From assembly GCA_013397795.1 (NCBI GenBank), contig VZTJ01000756.1, positions 62,001-126,000 on the forward strand: a stretch of DNA of 64,000 bases, in the 5' to 3' direction. The stretch comes from Orthonyx spaldingii (Eukaryota > Chordata > Aves > Passeriformes > Orthonychidae). Under the pieces are notes generated by a model that made no database searches, was not told the origin of the DNA, and saw only the letters and a program-made list of their open reading frames with translations. This document shows positions 25,413 through 37,251 of this stretch, piece by piece (positions within the stretch are counted from its first letter, which is position 1; every line of letters begins with the position of its first letter). Position numbers and translations under genes: made by a program.

Positions 25413-28033
25413 GTAAAAGAAACAATTATTCTCTGGTACTTCTGGCAAAACCAGCAGTTAAACCCTATGGCAGCTGAATTTCTGATTCTCTTTTCAATGT
25501 TTCCGTAAAGAGTTACAGAAACTGAAGCACACTATAAGATTCCTCTGGAGTTCTGCACTTGTGGAATTGCCCAAACATTTTAATTTTATTCCATAAACAA
25601 CTTATTCATTGAAACCCAGACTCCTGAGAACCACAAACATTTCAAAATAGTTAAACAGCTGAGACCTTCCTTTTATCAAATTTTTTTTCATTATAAAATG
25701 GCATTTGTCTAGAAAATTGCCAACCAATAGTTTTAATTAAATTCTGACATCATTATTATACTTATTACCACAGAATCAGTGAGGTCTGACAGGAGACCAG
25801 AATCCTAACACCTCACTAACCAAAATGGGAAACCCTATAGCAGCCATTTGGGCAATTCTCAGTGTAGTGTTCATTGCTGTTGTCCCATAAAACAAGTTAT
25901 TTGCTGCAGAACTCGGAACAGCCTGAAACCATATCCTGGAGTTACCGTGCTGAATCTGCAAGGCAGAGCATCTGTTTCATTGAAACAGGACAACGGAGAC
26001 ATCCAATGGACCCTCATGTTTATTACAGCTGATTATTTCTTCTTCTTACCATTACTTATACCAGTTCCATACCATATACCACCGCATCTTCTGATCACAC
26101 CTACATGCTATGTCTTCAGCCATCACGTGTCCTACCTGATCTGCTCTCCACAGCAGAAAGGTTTGGAGTCCCTGACACACAGCCATCACATTTTCTCTGT
26201 TTTAGTGCACTTTGGAGTTTTCATACTTCATTGACTACTGTAAGTTTCCTCCATATTAGAAAAAAAAAAAGATCTTTCTTTCCAATTTACTACCTAGTAT
26301 TCCTTTTATGTGGTTGAACATTAGGATTTGGTTACATCATGGCTTGTTAGTTCCTTTCCTCCTCTAAATGCTATCTGCTACTGTCTCTTTCCAAACCGTT
26401 ACAATTTTATTATAGAACAATTTTTTCTTCTATTAATATGCTTTCTGCAGAAATATACAGGTCAGATACTTCTTGTATATACTGAAACCTCATATATTTA
26501 CTTTCTCTATGTGAATCCTTAGTGAATCAAAAGTGAAGGCAAAAGCACAGGGTTGGGATGGCTGCAACAATGCAGCCCTGCAGAACCTGACCCTGCAGAA
26601 GGGTGCCTTCTCCCATGCTGAACTGTTGATAACATCAGTACCAATTCCACAAAAGTTTATGGACATGATGGAGCCACAAGATCAGTAATCTGATTACATT
26701 AGTATTTTCTTTCCACCTTATAATTAGAGATGCTTCTACAAATATTTCCCAGGCAAATAATGGTATTCTAACTGTAAGTATTGCATAAGTGCAGACCCAC
26801 AAAGATAAGGAATATTGCTTTTTCATTTGTAAATTCCTTAGGAGAAGCACAAAAGGAGACCAAAAGAAACATCTTTATGTCCTTGCTTCAGTAATACTCT
26901 CAATCATTTCATAAAATATAAAAACAGATAAAAATTTGTGTTGTTGTATATATTAACTGTAACTAGATAATTTACTACGAAGGAGTTCTCTAGCTGATAT
27001 GGGAACCTCCCTTGCTGAAGCACAGATACAAATTGCACAATTTGATCTCTTGTAAAATCTTTGCTTTGTATTGAGTTTCTTATATCTTTTGTTTGGTACA
27101 AAACATGTAAATTAATCAATGTACTGATGACTGAAAATTGTGCAAATGCAATTAAATGAGACTCAACTACAGTGGAAGGAAACAGCTGGTGTTCAGAGCA
27201 GAGGCAGGGCTACACAGAGTTAGTGCTCAGGGTACTTGTACATTTCAACCACAGGTGATCCCCGCTCTTGTGCTGCTACATTTTGATGGCTTTTTAGGCT
27301 GCACTTAGGTTAACCTCAGAGAAAATAAACATTGACTGAAACAAACAAATAAAGACATTTATTGTGCTGTCTATGACCCCAAAGAACCGTTCCATTTCTT
27401 TGTAAATGCAATCGCTCAGTTTCTACTCAGTGTAAACTCAGGCAAAATTTCATAGCAACTGAAGGGAAAATATTCACCTTTGTGGAGTGGAGTAGAGAAC
27501 TGATGTCCAGATGTGGCTTTTAAAACTTGTTTCTTCATCACTCTTTATCACTTCATCACTGAGCACAATTCAGAAGGCAAATTTTTCTCCTAATTTTTTC
27601 AAAGATACATACATTGATTCAAAGAACTTCTAAAAATATACAAGCAGAGCATGCAAAAATCCAAACGGCATAAATATATTAAAAACATTGACGTTCCAGA
27701 AGAGGAAGTGTTTTCAGTAGGTTGTATCTCCAAGTGAACTACCATGCCTTCATACTCCTGATAAAGGATTCTGTCAAAGATTGCACAGGCTGTGGGACAC
27801 AGACTCAAAAATAAAAAAAAAGCCACAAAAAGTCACATCTTCACATCTAATATTCTTCTGCAATAGGGTCAGTGTTTGTTAAGCATTATGAGACCTTGTT
27901 ACAGTATAGACATAATGACAGCAAAAAAGAAGATCCATAATGCCATATGAACCCCTCTCCCACTAGAACTGGGGAGGCCCTATAGCTAAACTGGAGCATG
28001 TTGTATATCTGTGATTATACAGAGGTGATGCCA
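25413..28033. other. Gene-free stretch
   Basis: No repeat or gene is recognised. The longest frame, 128 codons at 25848-26234, has several cysteines and histidines but no motif that I can name, and a second frame (26105-26317) overlaps it. I treat both as non-coding. Confidence 0.5.
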
Positions 28034-28171
28034 CTGAGATTGGGTCAGTGGATTAGAGATGGTGCTAAGAATGCCAAGGTCGTTGTCTTCAACCCCCGTA
28101 TGGGACATTCACTGAAGAGATGGACTCGATGATCCTTGCTGGTCCCTTCTAGCTCATAACAGGCTGTGATT
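28034..28171 (+). mobile_element. tRNA-Ile-derived SINE with CR1-like tail (TguSINE1-like)
   Basis: The head (28034-28107) folds onto a tRNA-Ile pattern. It has an A-box-like TGGGTCAGTGGATTAGAG at 28041-28058 (compare the TAGCTCAGTTGGTTAGAG form of tRNA-Ile). The anticodon-loop segment reads CTAAGAA where tRNA-Ile(AAT) has CTAATAA. A B-box-like segment at 28084-28095 and a terminal CCCCGTATGGGACA follow. The tail (28108-28171) is GGACTCGATGATCCTTGC, then GGTCCCTTCTAGCTC and a CTGTGATT end, which is CR1 3' sequence. This joins an RNA polymerase III promoter to a CR1-type tail, allowing mobilisation by CR1 enzymes. The copy is diverged in both boxes and is unlikely to be transcribed. This SINE type is known from passerine birds and is the best taxonomic marker in the window. 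Confidence 0.85.
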
Positions 28172-28185
28172 TCACCAAGGCAGTG

Positions 28186-28527
28186 CTATGCTTGAGTTGC
28201 AGTAGGAAGTCTTGCACCTATTTCCAGGACACTTTTCCATGCTAAACAGAGAAGATCATCCTCTTCTGCACACTCAGGAAACTGTGGGCAGCCAACAGCT
28301 TTCCAGTTCAACAATTCCTCTATTTGGCCCACAAAAACTTTCTGAATGTTTCTCCCCTTGTGATACATGACATGAAGTTTACAAAGCAGAGATTTATAAT
28401 AGCTATTAGTATCACATGTCCAGTTGAATACACTCAGTAAATTCACATTGACCAACAGATACCTATGTTTTTTTCCTAGAATTCTATAAGCATTTTTGTC
28501 ATAAATTGTTTGAAATGGGAGCATCAC
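28186..28527 (-). other. Unexplained 113-codon open frame, doubtful
   Basis: A complete ATG-to-TAG frame lies on the minus strand, 14 bp downstream of the SINE. The second half, residues about 70-113, is rich in Glu/Asp/Cys/Trp/Leu and looks more protein-like than the other chance frames in the window. I recognise no domain, and no splice sites or promoter support it. It could be an old retroposed fragment, a terminal exon or chance. Confidence 0.15.
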
Positions 28528-29626
28528 TTCAGTCTTCCAGACACTAAAATCTTCCTAAAGGACAAACAGCTTCCTGAAGCCAACACATCTCTGCTGCACA
28601 CCACCATTTTCCAGAAGTCTCTGCTCTTTTAATGGCACTAAAGGGCAAAAATAATGACAAGAAAAGGTTCTCGATCATGAAGAGCAAAGCAGTTTTGTGG
28701 CAATGTGCTCATATTTTTTCACAACATAACTTATTAAAAACCAAAAATAAACAGTTATAGAAGTAGAGTCAGGTAGTCTATATTTTAGTATAAAGTGAAC
28801 TAAAAGTAACTTGTGTTTCTCCTTCTGTACAAAAGTTTCATCTTTCTGGAAGCTGTACTTTCACAACATAAGGCAGTATTACTTTAACCATAGTAAAATC
28901 ATATAATAGCAAAAAAATTACAATTGACTGGGCTTCAGTTTTCTCAAAAGAAAGGACTCATAAAAATTCAGACTTGACCAAATATACATTTCATCCCTGT
29001 CATAAGCACACAGATGAAAAGCAAGGATCACATAGGTAGCATACTTCCACCAGTGTGCAAGTACCTAGCTCTCAAGAACACTATTTTATTTCTCCCTCCT
29101 TTCCACTGCCATTATCTTCTCTTTTTCCTCTTTCCTTGCAGATTTTGTCATTACTTCATTTTTATGGTCACAAGAAATGTGCAATTTTCACTGCTGATTA
29201 TCTTATTTGCATCTTGAGTTAATCTGTGCTAAAATAGAAATAACAGAGAAACAGCACCTAGAAGTGCAGTCATTTCTTTTATTTTTCCGAGTGGATACTA
29301 CAGAATTCCCTTTCAGGGCCCATCCCTTCATTCAGGGTAGCACTCATTGGTGTAACATATCTAGGATTAACATAAGGAACAGCAGTCTTTTCCCTCCAGA
29401 TTGGTGAGGTGGGAGCAGTCTGAAAATCCCTCTCTTGGTTACACCTCACTCAACACCACTCAATGTGTTTATCCTCGCTCTTCGCCCTCTGCCTTGCTCT
29501 TTGTTTAGCTCCGTTCAACTATTCTAGCTTGAATTTCTGCCTTTTTCTTTAACTCACAAGTGAGTTTTGAGTCCGCTTTATTCTTTATTCTTGTGCTTAC
29601 TTTCTGCCCTCTGGAAACTATAGAAA
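28528..29626. other. Gene-free AT-rich stretch
   Basis: Ordinary AT-rich sequence with frames under 70 codons. No repeat is recognised. It ends at the start of the tandem array. Confidence 0.55.
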
Positions 29627-29739
29627 AGGAAGGGAAGGTGCGGGAAGGTGCGGGAAGGTGCGGGAAGGTGCGGGAAGGTGCGGGAAGGGAAGGTGCGGGA
29701 AGGGAAGGGAAGGGAAGGGAAGGGAAGGGAAGGGAAGGG
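29627..29739. repeat. Compound tandem repeat: 10-bp GGGAAGGTGC units then 5-bp GGGAA units
   Basis: About five copies of the 10-mer GGGAAGGTGC are followed by one GGGAA, one more 10-mer and then about eight to nine GGGAA pentamers. The 10-mer can be read as two pentamers in which the second has diverged (GGGAA to GGTGC), so the two arrays probably share an origin. The strand is strongly purine-biased. The overlapping frames rich in Arg-Glu-Gly (plus strand) or Phe-Pro-Ser (minus strand) between 29560 and 29951 are products of this repeat and not genes. Confidence 0.93.
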
Positions 29740-29956
29740 TGGAAATTGGGGAAAATTCTCCACAGGAAGGGGTGTCCAGCCCCAGCACAGCTGCCCAGGC
29801 CAGGAGTGGAGTCCCCATGCCTGGAGGAGTTTAAAGCCCTGTGGATGTGGCACTTGGGGACGCGGGCAGGGGTGGCTCTGACAGCACTGGGGGATGTTGG
29901 ACTCGATGATCTTAAAGGTTTTTTCCAACCTGAATGATTCCATGACACCATGATTT
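29740..29956 (+). mobile_element. CR1 LINE 3'-end fragment
   Basis: This is the terminal part of CR1 in forward orientation: TGGAGTCCCCATGCCTGGA (29808-29826) and GAGGAGTTTAA, then GATGTTGGACTCGATGATC and the TTTTTTCCAACCTGAATGATTCC end. A short tail of degenerate ATGATT repeats follows. The 5' truncation point abuts the GGGAA array directly. It lacks coding sequence. Confidence 0.92.
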
Positions 29957-29969
29957 TATCAATGTCATT

Positions 29970-30320
29970 TCTGGAGCTCTGGTGGCTCAGACAGTTCAGG
30001 GACTTTGGGCTGAAGCTCCATGTCAGGAGCCACCCTGGCTGTTATCAAACAGCTCCCAAATAACAGCTGGGGACATTTCCCTGAAAATACCCCAAAGAGC
30101 CCCTTTTCTGTAGGGGATCCTCAGTGCTCTGGAAATGGAAAAGCTCTTCCCTCCTTCCTGAGCCAGGCTCAGCCTGAGCAGAGAAATCCCAGTCAGCCCC
30201 AGCCAGTTGTGGGAAGTTTCTCTGGGAACAAATGCCCAGTCTGCTCTGAGTGACCCTGGGAAGCTGCTCTGGGGGGGCTTTGCTGAGGGAGNGAACCTGA
30301 ACACCCAGCAGAAATAAATA
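29970..30320. other. GC-rich segment of unknown origin
   Basis: Between the CR1 tail and the 31-bp duplication lies a GC-rich, CpG-poor block with several near-inverted short words (AGCTCC, CAGCTCCC, GAGCCAGGCTC). A tract of seven G (30271-30277) and one ambiguous base at 30292 lie near its end, and an AATAAATA is present at 30313-30320. The composition and the abrupt edges suggest an unrecognised repeat, possibly LTR-derived, but I cannot assign a family or orientation. Confidence 0.35.
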
Positions 30321-30382
30321 CAGGTTTCTCAAGAAGCCACAGGCACAAACTCAGGTTCCTCTAGAAGCCACAGGTATGAACT
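30321..30382. repeat. Two tandem 31-bp units
   Basis: Copy one (30321-30351) and copy two (30352-30382) both begin CAGGTT, share AGAAGCCACAGG in the middle and end in AACT. They differ at about five positions, so the duplication is not recent. Confidence 0.9.
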
Positions 30383-33300
30383 GAGGCAGAAAATGAAGAC
30401 CAAGAGAAAAGGTGAGGAGAATATGGCTGCAGCACACAATATTTCCCAAAAAATATTTTTTTCCTGAACATTTAATATTATTTCCTCTTGGCTTATTAGT
30501 GTTTAACATAGTCATCCTTTTATAATCCTGGAAGAAACATAAAATATTGTGGGAGAATATTGTGATCTCTTTTTTTGCCTTAGAGTGGCTACAAAACAAA
30601 AAGGGTATTTTGTATTAAAGATATTTATCACAAATCACCAACAGTATTTGAAGTGTATTTGCATAAATATTAAGCCTGTTTATCTTAAATTATCCTCTCT
30701 GTATGCAAATATTTTTAATTTTAAATACAAATTGATTTTTTTTCCGTGACATAAACATATCCAGTGTGCAACTTCTGGTTTATTCAGTCTAATAATAGGT
30801 AACCATTTGCCATGCTCACCCTTGCAGTGTGAATACTGACAAGAAAAAGTTACAGTACTTCTGCTGCTTGCTGCATTCCCAGCAAATCAGCCTGACCTTT
30901 ATGTCTGCTCTTAACTTTCTATTGTGAGTTGTTTTAAATAAATAAGAGTGAATGAGGTACATGGCAGACAGATAAACTAGTTTTTCACTTCCAAGAGCTG
31001 TGTGCAAGCAGATCCTAGTAAATGCTCTTTTTTTCTATTGAAAAAAAGAGAGAGAATGAATCTGACTTATAAAGGTTATTTCTCTCTCTTACTTTAAATT
31101 ATTTGCCTGTAAAAAATGGGGCATCAGAGAGAAAAAGTTATTTTCACCCATTGAAAGCTCGTGGGTGTACAATAGTCTCACAAACATCACCACCCTGAAG
31201 AGCTGAAGGACAGAGGGACTGGGTGGGATTTTGGTTACTTAACTTACGCTATCTCCACTGGACTCAGAGGTCTGAACATCTAACTGTCAGTATTAAACAC
31301 TTGAGAGCCTCCACAATGACCTCTTGCAACTGGATAAACAAAGCCTGGAATTATCAAAGTATGAAATAACTAGCTGATTTAAAACAATGGGTAAGCAAGT
31401 TCATGAACACCGTCCATAAATTTATGTTTACATGGGAAGAGGATCTAGAAAATGTGGAACAATTTTTAAAGACTATTCCTACCTGGGGAAATGTCTTATT
31501 ATGCAACTATATCATCAGAAAAAATCCTTTCAGGTTCTGCTTTTGCAAACAAATGTACACAGATGTTCCACACCAGAACACCACAAAACTAGAATTCCTG
31601 AGTTGAACTCGTGTCAATCGGGGGCTCCAGGGGCTCTTTGTAATAGTTTTTAAAGAATTAATGTTAGGATGCAATCTTCCAGATGAAAGTCATAGCTGAG
31701 AAAGAAATGGGGGAGAAGAAAGAACAAATATGTCTGCTGAACCATTGTCATCAAAAGGGGAAAATCAACACTCTTTCAAAATGACCAGACTTCTTTCTTG
31801 TCTAGTTCATCATAACAAGATGAACTTTCATTGAATAGGGGCTTGATCATCCCATGGACTAGTTTATTGGTATATTGCTCCAGAAAATGTTTAAGCAACA
31901 GATGGAAAATAAATACAATGGTGAACCTTGATTAATGTGGAATAATTTACAGTAGACTCAATAATTGTAATCTTTACTGGTTAGAGAGCCAATGTTGCTA
32001 GCAGAGTGAGAACAGAGGAGAAAAAACCTGCCAGAAAGCAAGTTTGCTGCAAACTCTACTTTCTCTCAAATACTTACACTTCAATATCTTTTACGTAACC
32101 TCAAATATCCACATATCATAAACAAAATAATTTAAAGGAAATTATTTAATATTTGAAAGAAAAACACCAAACTATAATTTCACAAAGGTAGTATTCTCAT
32201 GCTGCACTCATTGAAGAAAAACTTAGTATAGTATAGTTTAGTATATAAGCTTTCTTCTAATCAACATGATCTCTCCACTGGAGGTCCCTTTTCTGCTGCC
32301 TGAAATAAAGTGTCCTTTTATTGGACCATATATCTATACATGGAACTTTAAAACATGCTTTAAAAGAAACTGTCTTTGCAACTTCAGTACAGTACAAGAA
32401 ACAAGAATTGAGCATCAACATGAGCCAGCAGCAAGCTTTGCAACTTTATTCAGAATCTAAACAAATACTGACAAATAAACTGTTCAGTAAACTATCCAGA
32501 CAACTTTAATCCCAACAATTTAGAGTTCCCACAGCCTTGGAGCAGGAGAGGAATCATTTCAGTAAGACCCACAGTAACAGACTGCTCCATCTTGCCACTG
32601 AGCTCAAACCTTCTGAAAATTTTCATGTGAGAATAGAATTGGACTTAATGTCAAATATATAACTGCAGTGATCATCAAATGCTCATAAAAATTCCTTCTC
32701 TGTAAGGAAATCACACACTATTTTTTGTTCAAGAAGCTAAGAATACAATGCGTAACTGAATTTAACTATCACAATGTTGTGTCAAAGGGGCATGTGGTGG
32801 TTATTAGAGACACATTTTATTTGCAGTTTATAATACCCTGCATTCACCAAAAATGATTGCAATGTGGAGAAGAAATCTTGGAGTAAAAGACTTAAAACTT
32901 CCTTTTGCAATATAAAAAAATTATAAATTCATTATAACTGGAAAATTAAAGCTGTTTCACTAACTACTTATATATGTAAAAAAAATCTCATGGGCTTATC
33001 ATTTGACTGGGAAGGATCTGTTTAGGAATTAAAAAATTGCAAAATAGGTTATTTGCTGGTCAGTTTGCACAGGAAAATAAAAATTCAGAGTGAGATTGTA
33101 ATAATTATGTATAATGTCTGCATGCCTATGTGATTCACTGAAGTATATTTCTCAGTTCTATTAGCAATAGAAGATGTTTGCATTACCATAATTTTCCATT
33201 TATGTATCCAAGGACTCAACTACGGCATTTGACACATGGCAATAAAGACAATCAATTCAGTTGAAGGAAATAAGAAGTTTCAAAAACTGGGATGTAGGAA

Positions 33301-35044
33301 ATGTATAAATGTGAGTGAGTCGTACAGGAAAGGGAGCATTGGCCTTGACATGTGTCCTCTGGATTTCTTCAAAGACCACCCCTGGGAGACATAACTGCTG
33401 GCAAGCTCTTTCTCAGGCACATGCAAATGGTATTCACTGAAAATTCACAACTGGTGAACTTGGTACGCAATGACATTTCACAGCAGAAATTACAAATGGA
33501 AGTCTGTCTGGCAAGATTCAGCGCAGTTCTGTTAGTGCCCTAGTAGAGTTTAACATTCAGTGTGCTGTCCTGAGACACACAGGCACGTGCAGAATTTGCT
33601 GGAACAGCAGGTAGTTCTTCTGCAGAGCACAGCAGGCTGTGGTGTGACATCTTGGATGCTATGTAGGGGAACACACACACTTCCAGCAGCAGTACCTCAG
33701 TAGTAAGATGGGGGCCTGACTGGAGAACTTGGTCGCTCAACAGCACTACATGCCAGAGTAACACAACTGTCAGATCAAGGAAATTTAAGAGTAGCTCCTA
33801 CATAATGTTTTTCATTCACATTTCTATGTAAAGGTAGACAAACATCACCACATAATTTATCATAATTTATAATAATCACTACCTCCTTATTTATGAGAAA
33901 TCATTGCCTCTTTTAGGACTCTTTAGGATGGTTGATTGAAGCACCATAAACTACAGCTTCAGAGAATGTACTCATCTGAAAAAACAGAAGAAAGAGATCT
34001 CTACAAAGGGTCCTCAGTACCATTTATTTAGACCTGTCTGCTGGATCTGAAGAAACCTAATATGTCCTTCATCTTTATAAAATTAGCAGCCATTTCTGTA
34101 TGCCACATTTCAGAGCTCTCCAGTAATACAATAATAATATACTTTACAAATGGATATGTAAGTTGTTCTACCTCTGGAAAATCCAGTCCACATCTCGTTC
34201 TGTATCTGGCTTTTAGGATCCTTTCAAGACCATCTTCTGACCCTACAGGTACCTACAAACACACCATTGTGCCTCCCTATGTGTGTACTGTTCTTCATGA
34301 TTATGGTTTCTGTGGTTGGAATGGGAAGGGTATGTCACCAAAGAAGGAATGGTCAAAAACATTTATACTTCCATAACAAATTCCTATGTGACAATCTAAC
34401 TTCACTCTAATTATGAACAGGATTTCATCTTAATCAACTGATGAATGTAGATAAGCATCCCTACCTTACCTCAAGTCTTGCCACAACCCCTTTTTTTTCA
34501 GTTTTTATTTGAAGCAAATGACCAGATTGTTCAGTTCATTCCTGACACCCCTTGTGCTGGTACAACCAGTGGAGTAATGACTTCCTCTCAGTGGGTGTCA
34601 AAAGGCAGAGAAGATAGAGCTAAAATCTGCTCCAAGCTGCCTCTGTGGTGCCTCCACAGCAGTGTCTAGGGCACACTCTGTGGAGAGTTACTGACACCTC
34701 TCAGAAATGTCTCAGGTAGCTGATGAGCAGCAATCTGGAGCTCCAGTTACACCACCATTGTATGGGAGTTGAGCAGCACAGCAGCAGCACATGGAGCTGA
34801 TGCAGCACTCGGTGCTTGTGCTTGCAGCCCTCACTTGTGTGAGGGCTCAGACACACACCTAAATAAGTCTCTGTGAACATGGAGCATGCAGCAGCATAGT
34901 GTGGCAGTGTGACACCCTCCTTCCTCTGCTGCCTCTGGCTTATGTTGTAACCACCAGTGGGGGCTGGGATGGCTGCGTCCCATTTGCTTTGGGGGACAGG
35001 TGGCAATACAGTAGTCAAGGGCTGTCCGGAATTGTATTTCAGAC
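30383..35044. other. Gene-free AT-rich stretch
   Basis: No gene or repeat family is recognised. TAGTA-type units at 32224-32246 form a tiny degenerate repeat. From about 34690 the composition becomes richer in G and C, and a perfect 9-bp stem with a four-base loop lies at 34826-34847. The frames at 34062-34376 and 34701-35018 carry no motif. Confidence 0.5.
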
Positions 35045-35450
35045 ATCATGCAGGTGTACAAATATAACTGTAAATCAGTCCTCTAAACCCTTAAATAGTG
35101 GACACGGTAGTGATAGAGGATAATGAACCACCACTTTGTCACCAAGCAGGATTGTCTTTATTACACACACTTGAGTATTTATATGTTTCTTCTGTGTACA
35201 GGTTTTAGGATCAAACCATGCAGCCAGTGATTAGGAGACTAACCAATCACACAAATAAATGGCAGAGGAGGTGTTTCTTGCTCTTTTATCTCAGACACTC
35301 TCACACATCCCACAAAGCCTGCACAGCTCCATGTTCTGGGCTGCTTAATTGAAGCATTATCACATAGGTATTTAAGGCTGCAGATGGATCTTTGGTATGT
35401 GCTTTCCCATGGCAGAAGAGCTGTTAATCAAGATCAGGATGGCCCGAGCA
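35045..35450 (-). mobile_element. ERV LTR-like segment, reverse orientation, compact R region
   Basis: On the minus strand the order of promoter elements is that of a retroviral LTR: a CCAAT-box-type GATTGG (plus-strand CCAATC at 35245-35250), a TATA box ATATAAATA (35176-35184) and, only about 15 bases further, a polyadenylation signal AATAAA (35157-35162). Such close TATA-to-AATAAA spacing implies a very short R, as in alpharetrovirus/ERVK-type LTRs. The outer boundaries are not defined by target-site duplications and are estimates. No internal viral coding sequence accompanies it. Confidence 0.55.
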
Positions 35451-35970
35451 GGCCGCTGTTTCTACAGACACTTCGGGGTCAGCTGAGCTCTCCTGCATGC
35501 AAAGGGCTCCATGCCAGGGTCTCTCCTTGAGAGGGGACATGTCTCAGTGTTACTCCTTGAGGTCGAGTGATTCCTTGCAGCAAGACATTCTCAGTAAGTG
35601 ATTAACTGCATGCTAAACTTTGAAGTCTCAGGTAAGTGACACCAAGGAGTGATTGTGCACATACAATCCTTTAGACGTGAACTGTTGACCAAGTCTGAGA
35701 CTAAGTCTGGAGCCAGCCTCACCTAAACTCCCCTCTGAGAAGATATTTAGAACATTGAGAGGGTCTTGTCTAAATGTCATGACCCAATGGAAGAATCTCC
35801 CTGACAACTTTGTCAGACCTTGTCCTCTGTGCAGTAAATAGTCAAGCAATGCCATCAAATCTTCTTAATCCACTGTTACATTTGTCATTGAACTTTGTAA
35901 ACTCACTATTTTATATCAATAAAATATATTGTTTCTGCTCTCTTATGAGTGAAGTACACCACTCTATCCA
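35451..35970 (+). mobile_element. ERV LTR-like segment, forward orientation
   Basis: The segment contains two excellent splice donors (CAGTAAGTG near 35593, CAGGTAAGTG at 35629-35638) and a CCAAT box near 35785. Near its end TATTTTATATC is followed at once by AATAAA (35918-35923) and TATATTGTTTCTGCTCTC. The order resembles an avian ERV LTR that I have seen in chicken-type repeat libraries, with the polyadenylation signal close to the 3' end. The 5' limit is uncertain, and the first 150 bp could belong to the neighbouring reverse-oriented element. The minus-strand frame at 35628-35858 is not a gene. Confidence 0.5.
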
Positions 35971-37251
35971 TTATATGAAGAGAATAACAGCACAGTAAGA
36001 GGCACCATCATTTCACACAGGTGGATAAATGTATAAATCCTACAGGCATCTATTGTAATTTTTTGCCTGGTTGAATCCTAAATATGGGGAAAAAACAGTT
36101 ATTCAGGAAAAAGGATCTTATTCAGAGGTACTTATGCTTTTTCAGCAGCTATGTGGCACAATGTGGATATACAATAGATGCACAACATACTTTTATTATT
36201 TGTAATACTACTAATCATTATACTCTGAAAACTAGAAGGCAGCAAATAAACATAAAGTACTTCAGGAGTATAGAATGAACAAGGTATGCAGACCAGTGCA
36301 GCAGAATTTCAAAGACATCTATAGCCTCTGTGTTATGGGGCATATGGACAATTTTACCCATCTCTTGACATATATACTGAAAATTATTCCTGCTCCTACT
36401 CCTTCGAGAAGTGTTCACTCTGAGATTCTTTAGTCTGGTGCTTCTGCAGGGCACAGAGCAGACCATACAAAATACATAGGCAGCCTTATATGGTACAAAA
36501 CTCATTCCCCATGAATGATCTTGGGATTGCAACTGCTGTGCAAAATGGGTCACAGCTGTAGGGGCACTTTAACAGCAAACTGCTTCTTACACGTTCCATT
36601 GAATTTCTTATTCTTCAGATAAATGCCCACTCTTGACTGTAAGTCTAAAGCAGTGATGAAGACCATGAGCTGGAATAAACCTTATTGAGTATTATAAAGG
36701 GATTATTAGGGAAAGAATGGGATGCAGTCATGCATGGCAATCTGAAGTCTTTCAAAATAAAGATCTTTAATTAGGCATAAAAGCCAGACACTAAAGCCTA
36801 CTTGATTTGATAAAATCTTAGTAAAAGAAAATACTAATCTTCAATTTAATCAAAGCATAATCATTATAAAACAAAATAATCACCAACAGGGGAAAAAACA
36901 GGCCACACTAGAAAAGAAAGACTGACTGTAGGACAGAGAAAACTTAGGAAATTTTAAACTGGCAATAAAGGTAGATTCTGCTTTTCATAGATCATGAGTA
37001 TCAGCGGAGACACATTAGCATAGTACACCTGCTTATTAAGCTACAGGTAAGAACATGTTCATTGCTAATCTCAAAACAGGAGTATTGTGTATTTTTAAGT
37101 TACAGCATAACATAAAAACATGATAGGAGCACTTCAAGCCTATAAACAGGGCAATAGCAGCTCTTCAGAGCAGGCAAGTGATGTCTGCAATAAATGCTGA
37201 AAAACAGATATAGTTTTCTCCATCTTGCTTCCCTTAAAGGAGGCAAAATAC

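Noticed and set aside
29560..29951. Five overlapping open frames of 66-148 codons on both strands
   Set aside because: They are translations of the GGGAA/GGTGC tandem array and adjoining CR1 end. A repeat with a period not divisible by three keeps several frames open.
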